Assembly (NCBI RefSeq): GCF_003570725.1
Contig: NZ_QWVS01000026.1
Location: 1-64,000, forward strand
Origin: Peribacillus asahii
Lineage (GTDB): Bacteria > Bacillota > Bacilli > Bacillales > DSM-1321
Direction: 5' to 3'
DNA length: 64,000 bases
Shown here: positions 18,242 through 27,957 of the stretch, piece after piece
How the letters are laid out: every line of letters starts with the position of its first letter
How positions within the stretch are numbered: the stretch's first letter is position 1
Position numbers and translations under genes: made by a program
The notes under the pieces: generated by a model
The model's database searches: none
Told to the model about the DNA's origin: nothing
Seen by the model: the letters and a program-made list of their open reading frames with translations, nothing else

Positions 18242-19207
18242 ATGAGAGAATTATTTCAGTTGTTGAAAAAGGGGAACAAATCTGCTTTTATCGCAGCTTG
18301 TGTGAACACGATTATTGCAATTTTAAAAGGGGTAGCTTTTTTTATTACGGGCAATGTGGCGATGTTTGCTGAAACTTTACATAGTTTAGGCGATGCGGCC
18401 AATCAATTGTTTGTATTTATTGGATCTGCGTTAAGTAAGAAATCACCAACAGGTCGATTTCCTAATGGATTTGGACGATTAGTTAATCTTGTTTTATTAG
18501 GTGCGGTATTAATTGTTGGGATTATGTCATATGAAACGGTAAAAGAAGGGATTCATCACATTTTGCATCCGGTTGAATCAGAAGGTATTTTGATTAACTT
18601 ATCAGTATTATCAATTGCCGTTCTTTTAGAAATGTATGTACTGTATAAGGCAATGAAAGAAGTGCTGCATGAAACGGGAACGGAAGCAAAGGGTTTGGCG
18701 GTTTTCTACAAAAGCTTTGGAGCGTTGAAGCGTGCAAAACCAGCGACAAAGCTTGTGTTTATGGAAGATATGGTAGCCACATCAGGTGGTTTATTAGCCA
18801 TTATTGCGATTTTGTTAGCCAGATTTACACCATTTGATACAGCGGAGGGGTTTGCTTCTGCCATCATCGGTCTTATGATGTTCTTTGTAGTTGGACGAGT
18901 ATTTCTGGACAATGCAGCTGGAGCTCTAGGTGAGGCAGATCATGATATGCAGCTGAAAATTGGGCAAATGGTAATGAACGATCCGGATGTGCGCGACATT
19001 CAAGAACTGATGGTTATTAAAGAAGGGGAAGATTTCCATGTTGAATTGGAAGTAGAGCTCGATCCTTCTATTACTCTTGCTCAAGCGGATGATATTAAAG
19101 ATCGTTTAAGGACGGCTATTTTGAATGAACGGGGAGTAACTAATGTCATTATCGAATTTGATGAAGATGATAAGGTTCCCCAATGGCAAACGGCAGATTT
19201 AGAGTAA
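18242..19207 (+). CDS. Cation diffusion facilitator transporter
   Basis: A 321-residue CDF protein with about six membrane helices in residues 15-225 and a C-terminal cytoplasmic ferredoxin-like domain (DVRDIQELMVIKEGEDFHVELEVELD). The metal-site motif in helix 2 is AETLHSLGDAANQ, in which H47-xxx-D51 are seen. The family exports Zn2+, Fe2+, Mn2+ or related ions in exchange for protons. It has a single-gene layout with AAGGGACTACCACGG before the ATG. The metal cannot be assigned with confidence. A YdbO-like role is possible. Confidence 0.82.
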   Translation: MRELFQLLKKGNKSAFIAACVNTIIAILKGVAFFITGNVAMFAETLHSLGDAANQLFVFIGSALSKKSPTGRFPNGFGRLVNLVLLGAVLIVGIMSYETVKEGIHHILHPVESEGILINLSVLSIAVLLEMYVLYKAMKEVLHETGTEAKGLAVFYKSFGALKRAKPATKLVFMEDMVATSGGLLAIIAILLARFTPFDTAEGFASAIIGLMMFFVVGRVFLDNAAGALGEADHDMQLKIGQMVMNDPDVRDIQELMVIKEGEDFHVELEVELDPSITLAQADDIKDRLRTAILNERGVTNVIIEFDEDDKVPQWQTADLE

Positions 19208-19369
19208 CATTCAAAAGACAAATAGTGATGTAAGCGGAGAATTATTATACTTCTCTTTTTACATTAGTCTTTGTTATAGGACAGCGATTCAATAGTGTTT
19301 CATTGGAAAATCGATGCAAGAACCTGTTACTATTAGGATGTTCGTATATAAAGAAAAGGAAGTGAATCT

Positions 19370-19921
19370 ATGGCATTAAATACATGGTTTGAAAAAGGCC
19401 AAACATTTGAACAATATCGTACAAGTATGCAAGTGAATCAAGCTGAAGTCACGGCAGTTTATGAGCAGGTACAATTAAATGATGAGGATCAACGTTTCTT
19501 AACGGACCTTCGTCAGCGCAACTGGCGAGGAATTGTACTAACGGCGGATTGGTGTGGAGATGCGGCATTGAACGTGCCAATTATTCAAAGAATGGCTGAA
19601 GTAAGTGATATTGAATTGCGCTTCCTCATTCGAGATGAAAACTTGGAATTAATGAATCAATATTTGACGAATGGAACGTCACGTTCAATTCCGATTTTTA
19701 TTTTTATTGATAAAGAAGGAAATGAGGTTCGCGTCTGGGGACCGAGAGCAGATGAGATTCAGCAGCTCGTTACATCGTTAAGAAATAATTTGCCAGAGAG
19801 CAATTCACCTGATTTTGAAGAAAAGCAGACAAATATGTATCGTGAATTTAAACAAAAGATTACAACTGATCCCAACATGTGGCGTACAGTTATTGATAGT
19901 GTAAAGGTAAAATTAGCATAA
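19370..19921 (+). CDS. Thioredoxin-like protein with a single active-site cysteine
   Basis: A 183-residue protein of the thioredoxin_9 type: helical N terminus, beta strand GIVLTADWCGDAALNVPII, then SIPIFIFIDKEG containing the cis-proline. The usual CxxC is WCGDA here, so only the N-terminal cysteine (C64) is kept. That argues against ordinary dithiol chemistry and for a monothiol, bacilliredoxin-like or structural role. ATG after AAAGGAAGTGAATCT. It is followed at once by a strong terminator, so it is probably monocistronic. Confidence 0.75.
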   Translation: MALNTWFEKGQTFEQYRTSMQVNQAEVTAVYEQVQLNDEDQRFLTDLRQRNWRGIVLTADWCGDAALNVPIIQRMAEVSDIELRFLIRDENLELMNQYLTNGTSRSIPIFIFIDKEGNEVRVWGPRADEIQQLVTSLRNNLPESNSPDFEEKQTNMYREFKQKITTDPNMWRTVIDSVKVKLA

Positions 19922-19930
19922 ATGTAGGGG

Positions 19931-19968
19931 AAAACGTTTGGAGGATACTCTCCAAGCGTTTTTTTTTA
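19931..19968 (+). terminator. Terminator after the thioredoxin-like gene
   Basis: AAAACGTTTGGAGG and TCTCCAAGCGTTTT pair with few wobbles and lead into a run of Ts. Confidence 0.9.
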
Positions 19969-20175
19969 TGATTTTGTAAAAGAATTAAGCTATATGATGA
20001 GAAAGTTATTGTATTTGATTTAAGTATTTCAATTTTATTCCACATTCACAAATCTTCAATAAAACTTTCATATTGTTAAACATTTCTTTATTCTCCATTA
20101 ATACGTGCTACATATTCGCTCATTATACTGAAATTAGATTACAAATACTGGAGGGATAGAGGTGATAGGGTTTTT

Positions 20176-21378
20176 ATGAAAAGCATCCTAATGATTGTCC
20201 AAAATTTTTATCCTGAAATTGGGAGTGGCGCAAATCGCTTAAAAAATATATATCTGCATTTAAAGAAAAGCGGATATGAGGTGACCGTATTAACAATGAA
20301 TCCGAGTTACCCTAATCAGAATTTGTATCAAGATGAACAGTTTTGGGATGAAGAGGATATTGAACAGGATGTAATTAGAATTCACCCAGCAAAAGTAAAA
20401 CAGTACACAAGTAGTATTTGGTTTCGGCTATTTCATTATTTAGAATCGATGTTTTTATTTATTTTGACAATCTTCAAGCTAAAGAAAAAATACGATTATG
20501 TATTTATCTCCACACCGCCTATTTTTCCGAGTGTAGCAGGCATGATTGCGAAACGGAAAATGAAGGCGAAGCTTATTACCGATGTTCGAGATTTATGGCC
20601 GGAGAGTTTATTGGGGGTGGGTGCATTTACTAATAAAGCCGTGTTAAAAGGAGCTTATTGGTTCGAAAAAAAATTATACAAAGCATCCAATCAAATTATT
20701 ATTAATAGCCCGATTTTCAAAGAGTATATTCAGGAAAAAGGAGTAGAGGCACAGCGAATTCGTTTTATTCCAAACTCTTTAACAAGTGAAGAATTGAATC
20801 TTGCTCTCCGCCCTCCGCCATTATCGGAAGAAAAAATAAAGGTGATGTATACCGGGAATATTGGTTTAGCGCAAGATATTTTGAAACTGCTTAGCGTTGC
20901 GGAGCGTTTAAAGGAATATCCAAACATTGAGTTCGTCATTATCGGATATGGTTTTCGAAAAAATGAAGTGGAAACCGAAATAAAGGCAAGAGGGTTGAAC
21001 AATATTACTTTCACTCAAGCGAAAAGCAGAAAAGCGACTCTTCAGGAATTAGCCGCTGCTCATATTGCCTATGTTAGTTTAGTAGAGAAATCGGTTTTTG
21101 ATAAAGTATTGCCGGGGAAAATTATTGATTATATGTGTGTGGGCAAGCCGATTGTCGCTGATGTTGCAGGCTTTGCAGCAAACGTAATTCAAGAAGCGCG
21201 ATGCGGGCTTATAGCTGAAAATAGAAGTGTTGAGCAAATTGCAGATCATATCGTGATGCTTGCTCAAAATCGAGGGTTAATGAACCTTTTTGGAAACAAT
21301 GGCTATCAATATGCTAAACAACATTTTTACTGGAATCATAATATCGAAGGATTACGCCACATATTAGAAGCTCAGTAA
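20176..21378 (+). CDS. Glycosyltransferase family 4
   Basis: A 400-residue GT-B glycosyltransferase of the GT4 (WbuB-like) type. The N-terminal acceptor domain begins ILMIVQNFYPEIGSGANRL. The donor domain has VMYTGNIGLAQDI and the conserved E-x7-E-like segment KVLPGKIIDYMCVGKPIV. It retains the nucleotide-sugar as the likely donor with inverted cytoplasmic-face action in surface polysaccharide assembly. ATG follows AGAGGTGATAGGG. It leads a three-gene operon with a second glycosyltransferase and a UDP-ManNAc dehydrogenase. The sugar transferred is unknown. Confidence 0.85.
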   Translation: MKSILMIVQNFYPEIGSGANRLKNIYLHLKKSGYEVTVLTMNPSYPNQNLYQDEQFWDEEDIEQDVIRIHPAKVKQYTSSIWFRLFHYLESMFLFILTIFKLKKKYDYVFISTPPIFPSVAGMIAKRKMKAKLITDVRDLWPESLLGVGAFTNKAVLKGAYWFEKKLYKASNQIIINSPIFKEYIQEKGVEAQRIRFIPNSLTSEELNLALRPPPLSEEKIKVMYTGNIGLAQDILKLLSVAERLKEYPNIEFVIIGYGFRKNEVETEIKARGLNNITFTQAKSRKATLQELAAAHIAYVSLVEKSVFDKVLPGKIIDYMCVGKPIVADVAGFAANVIQEARCGLIAENRSVEQIADHIVMLAQNRGLMNLFGNNGYQYAKQHFYWNHNIEGLRHILEAQ

Positions 21379-21399
21379 ATCATATTCTTGGAGGCTAAG

Positions 21400-22716
21400 A
21401 TGTCTAAAAAAGTATGCATGTTTGTTTGGAACCACTTCACAAATGATGCCAGGGTACTTAGAGAATGCTCGGCATTAACGGAAGTTGGCTATGAAGTAGA
21501 TTTAATTGCGATTCATGATTGGAAAGATGAATGGTTAGCAAAAGAGGAGCAGCATCCAAACGGTTTTCGGGTTATCCGAGTCAATAATCGGATGAATTCG
21601 CTTCTGCGTGTCATTCGTTTCATAAAAAAAGTGAAGAAGAGACAAATTGAAATGCTGCTCCTGTTTTTAGTTACGTTCAATATTTTATTGAATCTTGAAG
21701 TGATTACAAATTGGTTTGGAGTAGCCATCTATTTTAGTTTGCTTGCTCTAGCAGGAATCCTGATCTTTGCATTAACGAAAACAAAGATTCCAACATTAAT
21801 GGTTCGAGGTTATATTTTTAGCCAAATGGTGCGATATGGTCGGAAAAAGAACTATGATTTCTATCACTCGAATGATTTAAACACGCTTATGCAAGGTGTA
21901 CTCTCAGCTAAGTGGCTTCGCCGTAAAAAGCTTATTTATGATTCTCATGAAGTCCAAACGAGTCGAACGGGATATAACAGTCCTATTTACGGCATAATGG
22001 AACGAGTTTTGCTATGGTTCGTTGATGAAATCATTACGGAAAATCATACGCGTGCTAAATATCACGATGATCGTTATGGACATTATCCAAACGTTGTTCA
22101 TAATTACCCGATTCCAACTAACCCTGAGAAAAGCTCGGCTATTAATTTGGCAGAATTATTGCAAATTGAACAAGATGAACCGATTCTCTTGTATCAAGGG
22201 GGCATCCAAACGGGACGAGGGTTAGAGAAGATTGTTGAAGCGGTTCCGATGATGGAAAGAGGTACGGTTGTGTTCATTGGCGATGGTCGGCTAAAGCCAG
22301 AGTTAGTCAATATGGTTGCGGAACGAAATCTTGAACATCGCATTAAGTTTATTCCAAAAGTACCGGTGGATGAACTTCTTCATTATACGAAGCATGCTTA
22401 CCTAGGATTTCAAGTATTAAACAATGTTTGTTTCAATCATTATTCAGCTTCTTCTAATAAGCTGTTTGAATATATGATGAGCGGAGTGCCTGTTATTGCT
22501 TGTAGCTTTCCAGAAATTCAGAAAGTTGTAGAAGAGGAGAAAATTGGTGTTTGTGTTGATTCACATGAGCCAGCATCCATTGCCGAAGGCGTCAATTACT
22601 TATTGAATCATCCCGAGGTTCGCGAGCGAATGAGTGTAAATTGTTTACATGCTCGTAACAAATATAATTGGAAAAAAGAAAAAGAAGTCTTCATTGAAAT
22701 TTACGAATCAGCCTAA
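21400..22716 (+). CDS. Glycosyltransferase with internal membrane hairpin
   Basis: A 438-residue GT4-like enzyme. The start is CMFVWNHFTNDARVLREC, a typical acceptor-domain opening. Two strongly hydrophobic segments follow at about 84-100 and 108-125, suggesting membrane attachment. The acceptor site is DSHEVQTSRTGY and the donor domain has LLYQGGIQTGRGLEKIVEA and SSNKLFEYMMSGVPVIAC. ATG 21400 follows CTTGGAGGC, 21 bp after the previous gene. It probably adds a sugar to a lipid-linked glycan. The order of sugars cannot be deduced. Confidence 0.83.
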   Translation: MSKKVCMFVWNHFTNDARVLRECSALTEVGYEVDLIAIHDWKDEWLAKEEQHPNGFRVIRVNNRMNSLLRVIRFIKKVKKRQIEMLLLFLVTFNILLNLEVITNWFGVAIYFSLLALAGILIFALTKTKIPTLMVRGYIFSQMVRYGRKKNYDFYHSNDLNTLMQGVLSAKWLRRKKLIYDSHEVQTSRTGYNSPIYGIMERVLLWFVDEIITENHTRAKYHDDRYGHYPNVVHNYPIPTNPEKSSAINLAELLQIEQDEPILLYQGGIQTGRGLEKIVEAVPMMERGTVVFIGDGRLKPELVNMVAERNLEHRIKFIPKVPVDELLHYTKHAYLGFQVLNNVCFNHYSASSNKLFEYMMSGVPVIACSFPEIQKVVEEEKIGVCVDSHEPASIAEGVNYLLNHPEVRERMSVNCLHARNKYNWKKEKEVFIEIYESA

Positions 22717-22757
22717 AGTAGTAGATTCATATATAAATCGTGAGGAGTGGGGAATAG

Positions 22758-24059
22758 ATGAAATTATGTACAATGGGATTAGGATATATTGGATTACCAA
22801 CCTCAATTATGTTTGCTAAACATGGAGTAGAAGTGGTAGGTGTGGATCTTGTACCAGAAATTATTAATCAATTAAATGATGGTAAAATCCATATTGAGGA
22901 ACCTGGATTGCAGGAGTTTTTAACAGAAGTCGTTAAAAGCGGAAAGTTTCGTGCTTCAGTAGCGCCGGAAGCAGCCGATGTATTCTTAATTGCTGTGCCA
23001 ACGCCAAATAAAAAGGATGTACATAGATCATGTGATTTAACCCATGTGTTACAAGCGGTGAAACAGATTCTCCCGTTTATTCAAAAAGGAAATACAATCA
23101 TTATTGAATCGACAATTGCTCCAAGAAGTATGGAAGATCAGGTTGCTCCTTTATTAGAAAAAGCAGGCTATACGATTGGGGAGGATTTGTATGTCGTTCA
23201 CTGTCCTGAACGTGTATTGCCTGGGCAAATTTTCCATGAATTAGTGTATAACAATCGAGTGGTCGGCGGCATTACAGAAGCTTGTACGAATGCAGGTGCT
23301 GCTGTATATGAAACCTTTGTTAAAGGAGAAATTATTCGGACGAATGCAAGTACTGCTGAAATGGCTAAGCTGATGGAAAATACGTTTCGTGATGTAAATA
23401 TCGCTCTTGCGAATGAATTAGCTAAAATTTGTTTTGAGTTAAATATCAATGTACTTGATGTGATTACAATGGCCAATAAACATCCTCGTGTGAATATTCA
23501 TCAGCCAGGGCCTGGAGTAGGTGGGCATTGCTTAGCGGTTGATCCACATTTTATTGTCGCTGAGGCCCCTAAGGCAGCCAAAATGATTGGATTAGCTCGT
23601 GAAACAAATAGGAGCATGCCGCAGTATATTGTCGATTGTGCTAATATGTTGCTCAGACATCGGCAGTTTCCGAAGATTGCGATCTTTGGTCTTTCGTATA
23701 AAGGAAATGTCGATGATTTACGAGAAAGTCCAGCTATTGAAGTTATTAACTTATTAATGAAACAAAAAAATATCGAGCTTACCTTCCATGATCCTCATGT
23801 TCCAGTGAGTAAAATGCCGATAGTATCAGCGGAAGAAGCCGTACAAAAGGCTGATCTTATCTTACTCTTAACTGACCATCAAGAATTTAAAGAGATGGAT
23901 CTGGATATTTTATCTCAACAAATGAACGGGAAAATGATTTTTGATACGCGTAATTGTATTGATCCAGAACGATTTGAACAAATTCAGGTTGTTAATTTAG
24001 GCAATATTCATGAATGTAAAACATCGGAGCTTGTGAAAAAATTATTAAAAGCGTTGTAA
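22758..24059 (+). CDS. wecC: UDP-N-acetyl-D-mannosamine dehydrogenase
   Basis: A 433-residue nucleotide-sugar dehydrogenase that oxidises UDP-ManNAc twice with NAD+ to UDP-ManNAcA. The NAD motif GLGYIGLP is at 7-14, the catalytic lysine region AEMAKLMENTFRDVNIA includes K204, and the nucleophile is C258 in GPGVGGHCLAVDP. The segment HCPERVLPG is typical of the WecC/CapL group rather than UDP-glucose dehydrogenases. ATG with GAGGAGTGGGGA. It closes the polysaccharide operon. The UDP-GlcNAc 2-epimerase it needs is not nearby. Confidence 0.87.
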   Translation: MKLCTMGLGYIGLPTSIMFAKHGVEVVGVDLVPEIINQLNDGKIHIEEPGLQEFLTEVVKSGKFRASVAPEAADVFLIAVPTPNKKDVHRSCDLTHVLQAVKQILPFIQKGNTIIIESTIAPRSMEDQVAPLLEKAGYTIGEDLYVVHCPERVLPGQIFHELVYNNRVVGGITEACTNAGAAVYETFVKGEIIRTNASTAEMAKLMENTFRDVNIALANELAKICFELNINVLDVITMANKHPRVNIHQPGPGVGGHCLAVDPHFIVAEAPKAAKMIGLARETNRSMPQYIVDCANMLLRHRQFPKIAIFGLSYKGNVDDLRESPAIEVINLLMKQKNIELTFHDPHVPVSKMPIVSAEEAVQKADLILLLTDHQEFKEMDLDILSQQMNGKMIFDTRNCIDPERFEQIQVVNLGNIHECKTSELVKKLLKAL

Positions 24060-24077
24060 TGAAATCGAATATTGAGT

Positions 24078-24109
24078 AAACCGTAGCTATATAAAGCTGC
24101 GGTTTTTTT
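24078..24109 (+). terminator. Terminator of the polysaccharide operon
   Basis: AACCGTAGC pairs with GCTGCGGTT (one G-U) around TATATAAA, and is followed by seven Ts. Confidence 0.9.
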
Positions 24110-24182
24110 GATTGCATAAAATTTAGACTCGGCACTATAAGCAGTATACAATAGAGATATAGTGATAAATGAGGTGAGATAA

Positions 24183-24806
24183 ATGGATGCAGGAGAGTTG
24201 AACAAAAGATTAGCAGCACATAAACCTTCTATATTAGGGAGTGAAACATTTTCAGAATTTGCGGTTTTACTGCCGCTCGTTGAGAAGGAAGATGGACTTC
24301 ATATTCTTTTTGAAGAGCGGGCTCATACATTGAAGCGTCAGCCGGGAGACATTTGTTTTCCGGGCGGAAGAGTGGATCATGATGACCGTGATGAAAAACA
24401 GACAGCAATTCGTGAGACGATGGAGGAACTTGGATTAAATAGGCGTGATATTGGCGACCTTTATCCGTTAGATTATATTGTGACACCATTCGGAACAAAG
24501 ATAACTCCATTTGCCGGTTATATACATAATCTCGATGATATTCAAGTGAATCAAGCTGAAGTAGCTTCTATTTTTACGGTTCCATTAGCGTTTTTTATGG
24601 AACATCCACCTAGGATTTTTCAAGTGAACTATAAGATAGAGCTTGATGAGCAGTTTCCTCTTGATTTAATCATCGGAGGAAAAAACTATGACTGGCAGCC
24701 GCGAAAAATGGATGAATATTTTTATCGGTATGAAAATCGCGTTATTTGGGGGCTGACCGCAAGGATTTTAACGCATTTTTTAGAGGCGTTTTGTCAATCG
24801 AAGTGA
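24183..24806 (+). CDS. Nudix hydrolase, CoA pyrophosphatase type
   Basis: A 207-residue Nudix protein likely to cleave CoA and its thioesters to 4'-phosphopantetheine and 3',5'-ADP. The Nudix box is GGRVDHDDRDEKQTAIRETMEELG, with the catalytic RETMEEL core. The CoA-specific signature precedes it: LLFEERAHTLKRQPGDICFPGG, the Bacillus form of LLTxRSxxxRxxxGxxFPGG. ATG after GAGGTGAGATAA. It stands alone between a terminator and the uronate region. Any physiological role beyond CoA turnover is not visible. Confidence 0.83.
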   Translation: MDAGELNKRLAAHKPSILGSETFSEFAVLLPLVEKEDGLHILFEERAHTLKRQPGDICFPGGRVDHDDRDEKQTAIRETMEELGLNRRDIGDLYPLDYIVTPFGTKITPFAGYIHNLDDIQVNQAEVASIFTVPLAFFMEHPPRIFQVNYKIELDEQFPLDLIIGGKNYDWQPRKMDEYFYRYENRVIWGLTARILTHFLEAFCQSK

Positions 24807-25058
24807 GGATGAGTATGAAATTCATCCTCTTTTTCGTGCGTCTAGCATGGGTTGGGTATAGCCCTATAGTGTAGGGAACAAGTTCTGAATTACTATGAAG
24901 GGCAGTAGGCGTGATTAACTTAATACAGGCCTATTCAGGGTGACTGAGAATCTGAAGAAAACGATAGGTAAACTAGGTATTTGAAAGCTTAAATTAAAAA
25001 ATTTAGAATTTTTTAATTTATTTGTTGTATTTAATAGAATTTTCATTTACAATTTCAC

Positions 25059-25104
25059 TAAATCGATTTACAAAACCGATTTAGTAATTTGCTAAATCGA
25101 TTTA
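25059..25104 (+). promoter_or_regulatory. Two uronate-regulator operators upstream of kdgK
   Basis: Two identical perfect palindromes TAAATCGATTTA lie at 25059-25070 and 25093-25104, with a half-site ACCGATTTA (25074-25082) between them. A candidate -10 TATAAT is at 25122-25127. The central CG and 12-bp symmetry suit a LacI-family repressor. The same box stands before the MFS transporter at 31123. The rest of the 368-bp gap before kdgK shows no gene. Confidence 0.75.
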
Positions 25105-25174
25105 TACGCTAGTATATGGAATATAATCCGAATATTATTTAATATTGGTGAATGTTTAAAAAGGGGGGACTGTA

Positions 25175-26131
25175 GTGTCATCAAGATTTGGTGTTTTAAC
25201 ACTAGGTGACGCCATGATTACGTTAAATCCTGCTCAAACTGGGCCTTTACGATTCGTCAGCCAATTTGAGCGTAAAGTAGGAGGGGCTGAACTGAATTTT
25301 GCCATTGGCTGTGCTCGGCTCGGTATGCGGGCAAAGTGGTTAAGTCGTTTAGGTAAAGATGAGTTTGGTCGTGTTATTTATAATTTCGCACGCGGCGAAG
25401 GGGTAGATATGTGCGATGTTGCTTATGTAGAAGGGTATCCAACATCTTTGAATTTCAAAGAAATTCGAGAGGATGGTTCAGGAAAGACCTTTTATTATCG
25501 ATATCAATCGCCTATTTTAACTCTAGAGCCTGAAGATATCACGGAACGGATGTTTGAAAATATTGATCTTGTCCATCTTACAGGTGTATTTTTAGCTATA
25601 AACCCTAAAAATGTAAGAATTGCTAAGCGAGTGATAGAAATCTCTAAACAAAAAGATATCCCAGTTTCATTTGATCCGAATATCCGCTTGAAGCTATGGA
25701 CGATTGAGGAAGCGAGAGCTGTTTATGCAGAACTTTTCCCATATATTGATATTTTGCTAACAGGACTTGATGAAATCCGGTTGATTAATGGAGTAGACTC
25801 TGAAGAATCATTGGAAAAATTCGCAAATCTCAACAATATCGATCAGCTTGTCATTAAGGATGGGGCTAACGGTTCAAAGCTCTATACAAATGGAAGATGG
25901 TATAAGAAAGAAGCCTTCCCAGTTATTCCAGTAGACACTGTTGGTGCGGGAGATGGTTTTGATGCCGGTTACATTTACGGGTATCTTCATGGTTTATCGA
26001 TTGAAGAACGCTTAGCATTTGCAAATGGTGTAGGTGCTCTTGTCACGACTGTGCTGGGGGATAATGAAGGATTGCCTTATTTGGAAGAAGTATGGAATTT
26101 CATACAGGATGAAGTTGTTATTGAAAGATAA
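25175..26131 (+). CDS. kdgK: 2-keto-3-deoxygluconate kinase
   Basis: A 318-residue PfkB-family sugar kinase expected to phosphorylate 2-keto-3-deoxygluconate to KDPG. The glycine pair region KVGGAELNFAIGCARLG near residues 30-46 and the C-terminal signature DTVGAGDGFDAGY (catalytic Asp in GAGD) are both seen. GTG start after AAAGGGGGGACT. It is first in a run with kdgA, uxuA and an SDR, which fixes the substrate better than sequence alone. Operators for the local LacI regulator lie just upstream. Confidence 0.88.
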   Translation: MSSRFGVLTLGDAMITLNPAQTGPLRFVSQFERKVGGAELNFAIGCARLGMRAKWLSRLGKDEFGRVIYNFARGEGVDMCDVAYVEGYPTSLNFKEIREDGSGKTFYYRYQSPILTLEPEDITERMFENIDLVHLTGVFLAINPKNVRIAKRVIEISKQKDIPVSFDPNIRLKLWTIEEARAVYAELFPYIDILLTGLDEIRLINGVDSEESLEKFANLNNIDQLVIKDGANGSKLYTNGRWYKKEAFPVIPVDTVGAGDGFDAGYIYGYLHGLSIEERLAFANGVGALVTTVLGDNEGLPYLEEVWNFIQDEVVIER

Positions 26132-26176
26132 GATGGCGAAGCGTATGTCTATCATTAAAAGATTCTTTCTTTTTAA

Positions 26177-26189
26177 TGAAAGCGCTTCA
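26177..26189 (+). promoter_or_regulatory. Possible degenerate cre site
   Basis: TGAAAGCGCTTCA equals the ideal CcpA site TGAAAGCGCTTTCA with one T missing. It lies in the 163-bp gap between kdgK and the next gene. A single missing base changes half-site spacing, so binding is doubtful. Confidence 0.35.
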
Positions 26190-26294
26190 GTGTGTTCCGT
26201 CAACTACAAGGTTTGACCGAGTATACATACCGGATGAGATTGAACAAGGTATTACGATCGCGTCCAATATAAATTTCTTAAAGCAGGTGGAGAA

Positions 26295-27314
26295 ATGAAA
26301 GCGGTTCAAGTACGAAAAGCACATGAGCTTGTTATTCAAGAAGTAGAACAACCAAAGATTTCGAACTCTACAGATGTTCTGGTTAAAGTAAAAAGAGTTG
26401 GGATTTGTGGATCAGATATGCATATTTATCATGGAACAAATCCTCTTGCTACTTTGCCCCGTGTTGTTGGACATGAAGTAGCAGGAGAAGTCGTGGAAAT
26501 TGGTCAGGATGTTACCGGTGTTCAAGTGGGCGATCACGTGGTGGTCGAACCTATCAATTATTGTGGAGAGTGTTATGCTTGCCGTAAAGGCCGTCAAAAT
26601 GTATGCGAAAAACTATCTGTTTTTGGTGTACATGAAGATGGTGGGATGAGGGAATGGTTCGTGCTTCCTGAGAAACAACTACATGTTGTAGATCCCACTT
26701 TAGCTTGGGAAGAGATCGTATTAGCCGAGCCTTATACAATTGGAGCACAAGCGATTTGGAGAGGTGAAGTGGAGCAAGGAGATACTGTACTTATTCAAGG
26801 AGCTGGGCCTATAGGGATTTGTATCTTAAAAATGGCTAAGCTTCAAGGTGCATCTGTCATGATCACAGATTTAAGTGAAGAACGCTTGGCTTTTGCTAAA
26901 GAAAATGGAGCTGATGTCACTGTTCATGCTGGTAATGAAGATGTTCGACAACGTGTACAGGAATGGACGAATGGAGAAGGGGCCAATGTTGTTATTGATG
27001 CCGTTTGTTTGCCGATGACTTTTGAATTGTCTTTTGATGTAGTCTCTGTTGCAGGGCGGATTGTCGTGCTTGGTTTTGATGAGCGCACTTCAGCAATCGC
27101 TCAGCTTCCAATCACAAAAAAGGAAGTGACTGTGGTTGGGTCTAGATTGCAAACGAATCAGTTTTCAAAAGTAGTGAAACTGTTAAACGAAGGACAGTTG
27201 CGTCATAACGGACTAGTTACACACACATTTTCGCTTGATGACGTCCAAGAGGCCTTTAATTTTGTTGAAAAGCATCCAGAACAGGTTCGAAAAGCAATCA
27301 TTGTATTTAATTAA
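26295..27314 (+). CDS. Zinc-dependent sugar-acid dehydrogenase (MDR)
   Basis: A 339-residue zinc MDR. It shows catalytic CGSD near C36, GHE, structural cysteines in [17 protein letters not shown], and the NAD site [13 protein letters not shown]. It resembles the sorbitol/L-threonine/L-galactonate 5-dehydrogenase group (LgoD/YjjN-like). ATG after GCAGGTGGAGAA; kdgA follows after 13 bp. Within this uronate operon it probably oxidises or reduces a hexonate such as L-galactonate, L-idonate or L-gulonate. The exact substrate is unproven. A second, different Zn-dehydrogenase lies at 35025. Confidence 0.8.
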   Translation: MKAVQVRKAHELVIQEVEQPKISNSTDVLVKVKRVGICGSDMHIYHGTNPLATLPRVVGHEVAGEVVEIGQDVTGVQVGDHVVVEPINYCGECYACRKGRQNVCEKLSVFGVHEDGGMREWFVLPEKQLHVVDPTLAWEEIVLAEPYTIGAQAIWRGEVEQGDTVLIQGAGPIGICILKMAKLQGASVMITDLSEERLAFAKENGADVTVHAGNEDVRQRVQEWTNGEGANVVIDAVCLPMTFELSFDVVSVAGRIVVLGFDERTSAIAQLPITKKEVTVVGSRLQTNQFSKVVKLLNEGQLRHNGLVTHTFSLDDVQEAFNFVEKHPEQVRKAIIVFN

Positions 27315-27327
27315 AGGGGGTGACTTA

Positions 27328-27948
27328 ATGGATAAACATTCAATTATTTATCAAATAACGGAGGCGAAAGTTGTCGCTGTTATTCGAGGGCAGGATGCAG
27401 AGGAAGCCATTCAACTGTCTAAAGCAGCTGTGGAAGGGGGAATTCGAGCAATCGAATTAACGTATACCACTCCACAAATTGAAGATGTTTTTAAAGAGTT
27501 GCAAAATACGGATGCACTCTTAGGAGCAGGCTCTGTATTGGATTCAGAAACCGCACGTCATGCCATTTTAGCTGGTGCCCGTTTTATTGTAAGTCCGTAT
27601 TTTGCCGAAGATGTTGCAATGCTTTGTAATCGATATGGCATTCCCTATATGCCTGGATGTATGACAATTCGAGAAATGGCTATGGCTCTTGAAGCAGGCT
27701 GTGATGTTCTGAAACTATTCCCAGCAAACCATTTTGAACCTTCTTTCATCAAATCCGTAAATGGCCCGCTGCCTAATGTAAGAATTATGCCAACAGGCGG
27801 AATTAATTTGGATAACATGAAGGAATGGTTACATGCAGGTGCAGTAGCAACTGGAATTGGAAGTGACTTGAATAAAGCCTATCAGAGTGGTGGCTATGAG
27901 GCCGTAGTTGAATTAAGTAAAAAATACATGCAGAAAAGTGCTGAATAA
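27328..27948 (+). CDS. kdgA: KDPG/KHG aldolase
   Basis: A 206-residue class I aldolase that splits 2-keto-3-deoxy-6-phosphogluconate to pyruvate and glyceraldehyde-3-phosphate. Visible are the catalytic Glu in AIELTYTTP, the substrate loop GAGSVLDSETA, the Schiff-base lysine in DVLKLFPA and the phosphate loop PTGGINLDN. I start at ATG 27328, which follows AAAGGGGGTGACTTA; the open frame runs back into the preceding gene. It is third in the operon, 9 bp before uxuA. Confidence 0.9.
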   Translation: MDKHSIIYQITEAKVVAVIRGQDAEEAIQLSKAAVEGGIRAIELTYTTPQIEDVFKELQNTDALLGAGSVLDSETARHAILAGARFIVSPYFAEDVAMLCNRYGIPYMPGCMTIREMAMALEAGCDVLKLFPANHFEPSFIKSVNGPLPNVRIMPTGGINLDNMKEWLHAGAVATGIGSDLNKAYQSGGYEAVVELSKKYMQKSAE

Positions 27949-27957
27949 CGGGGGTGT

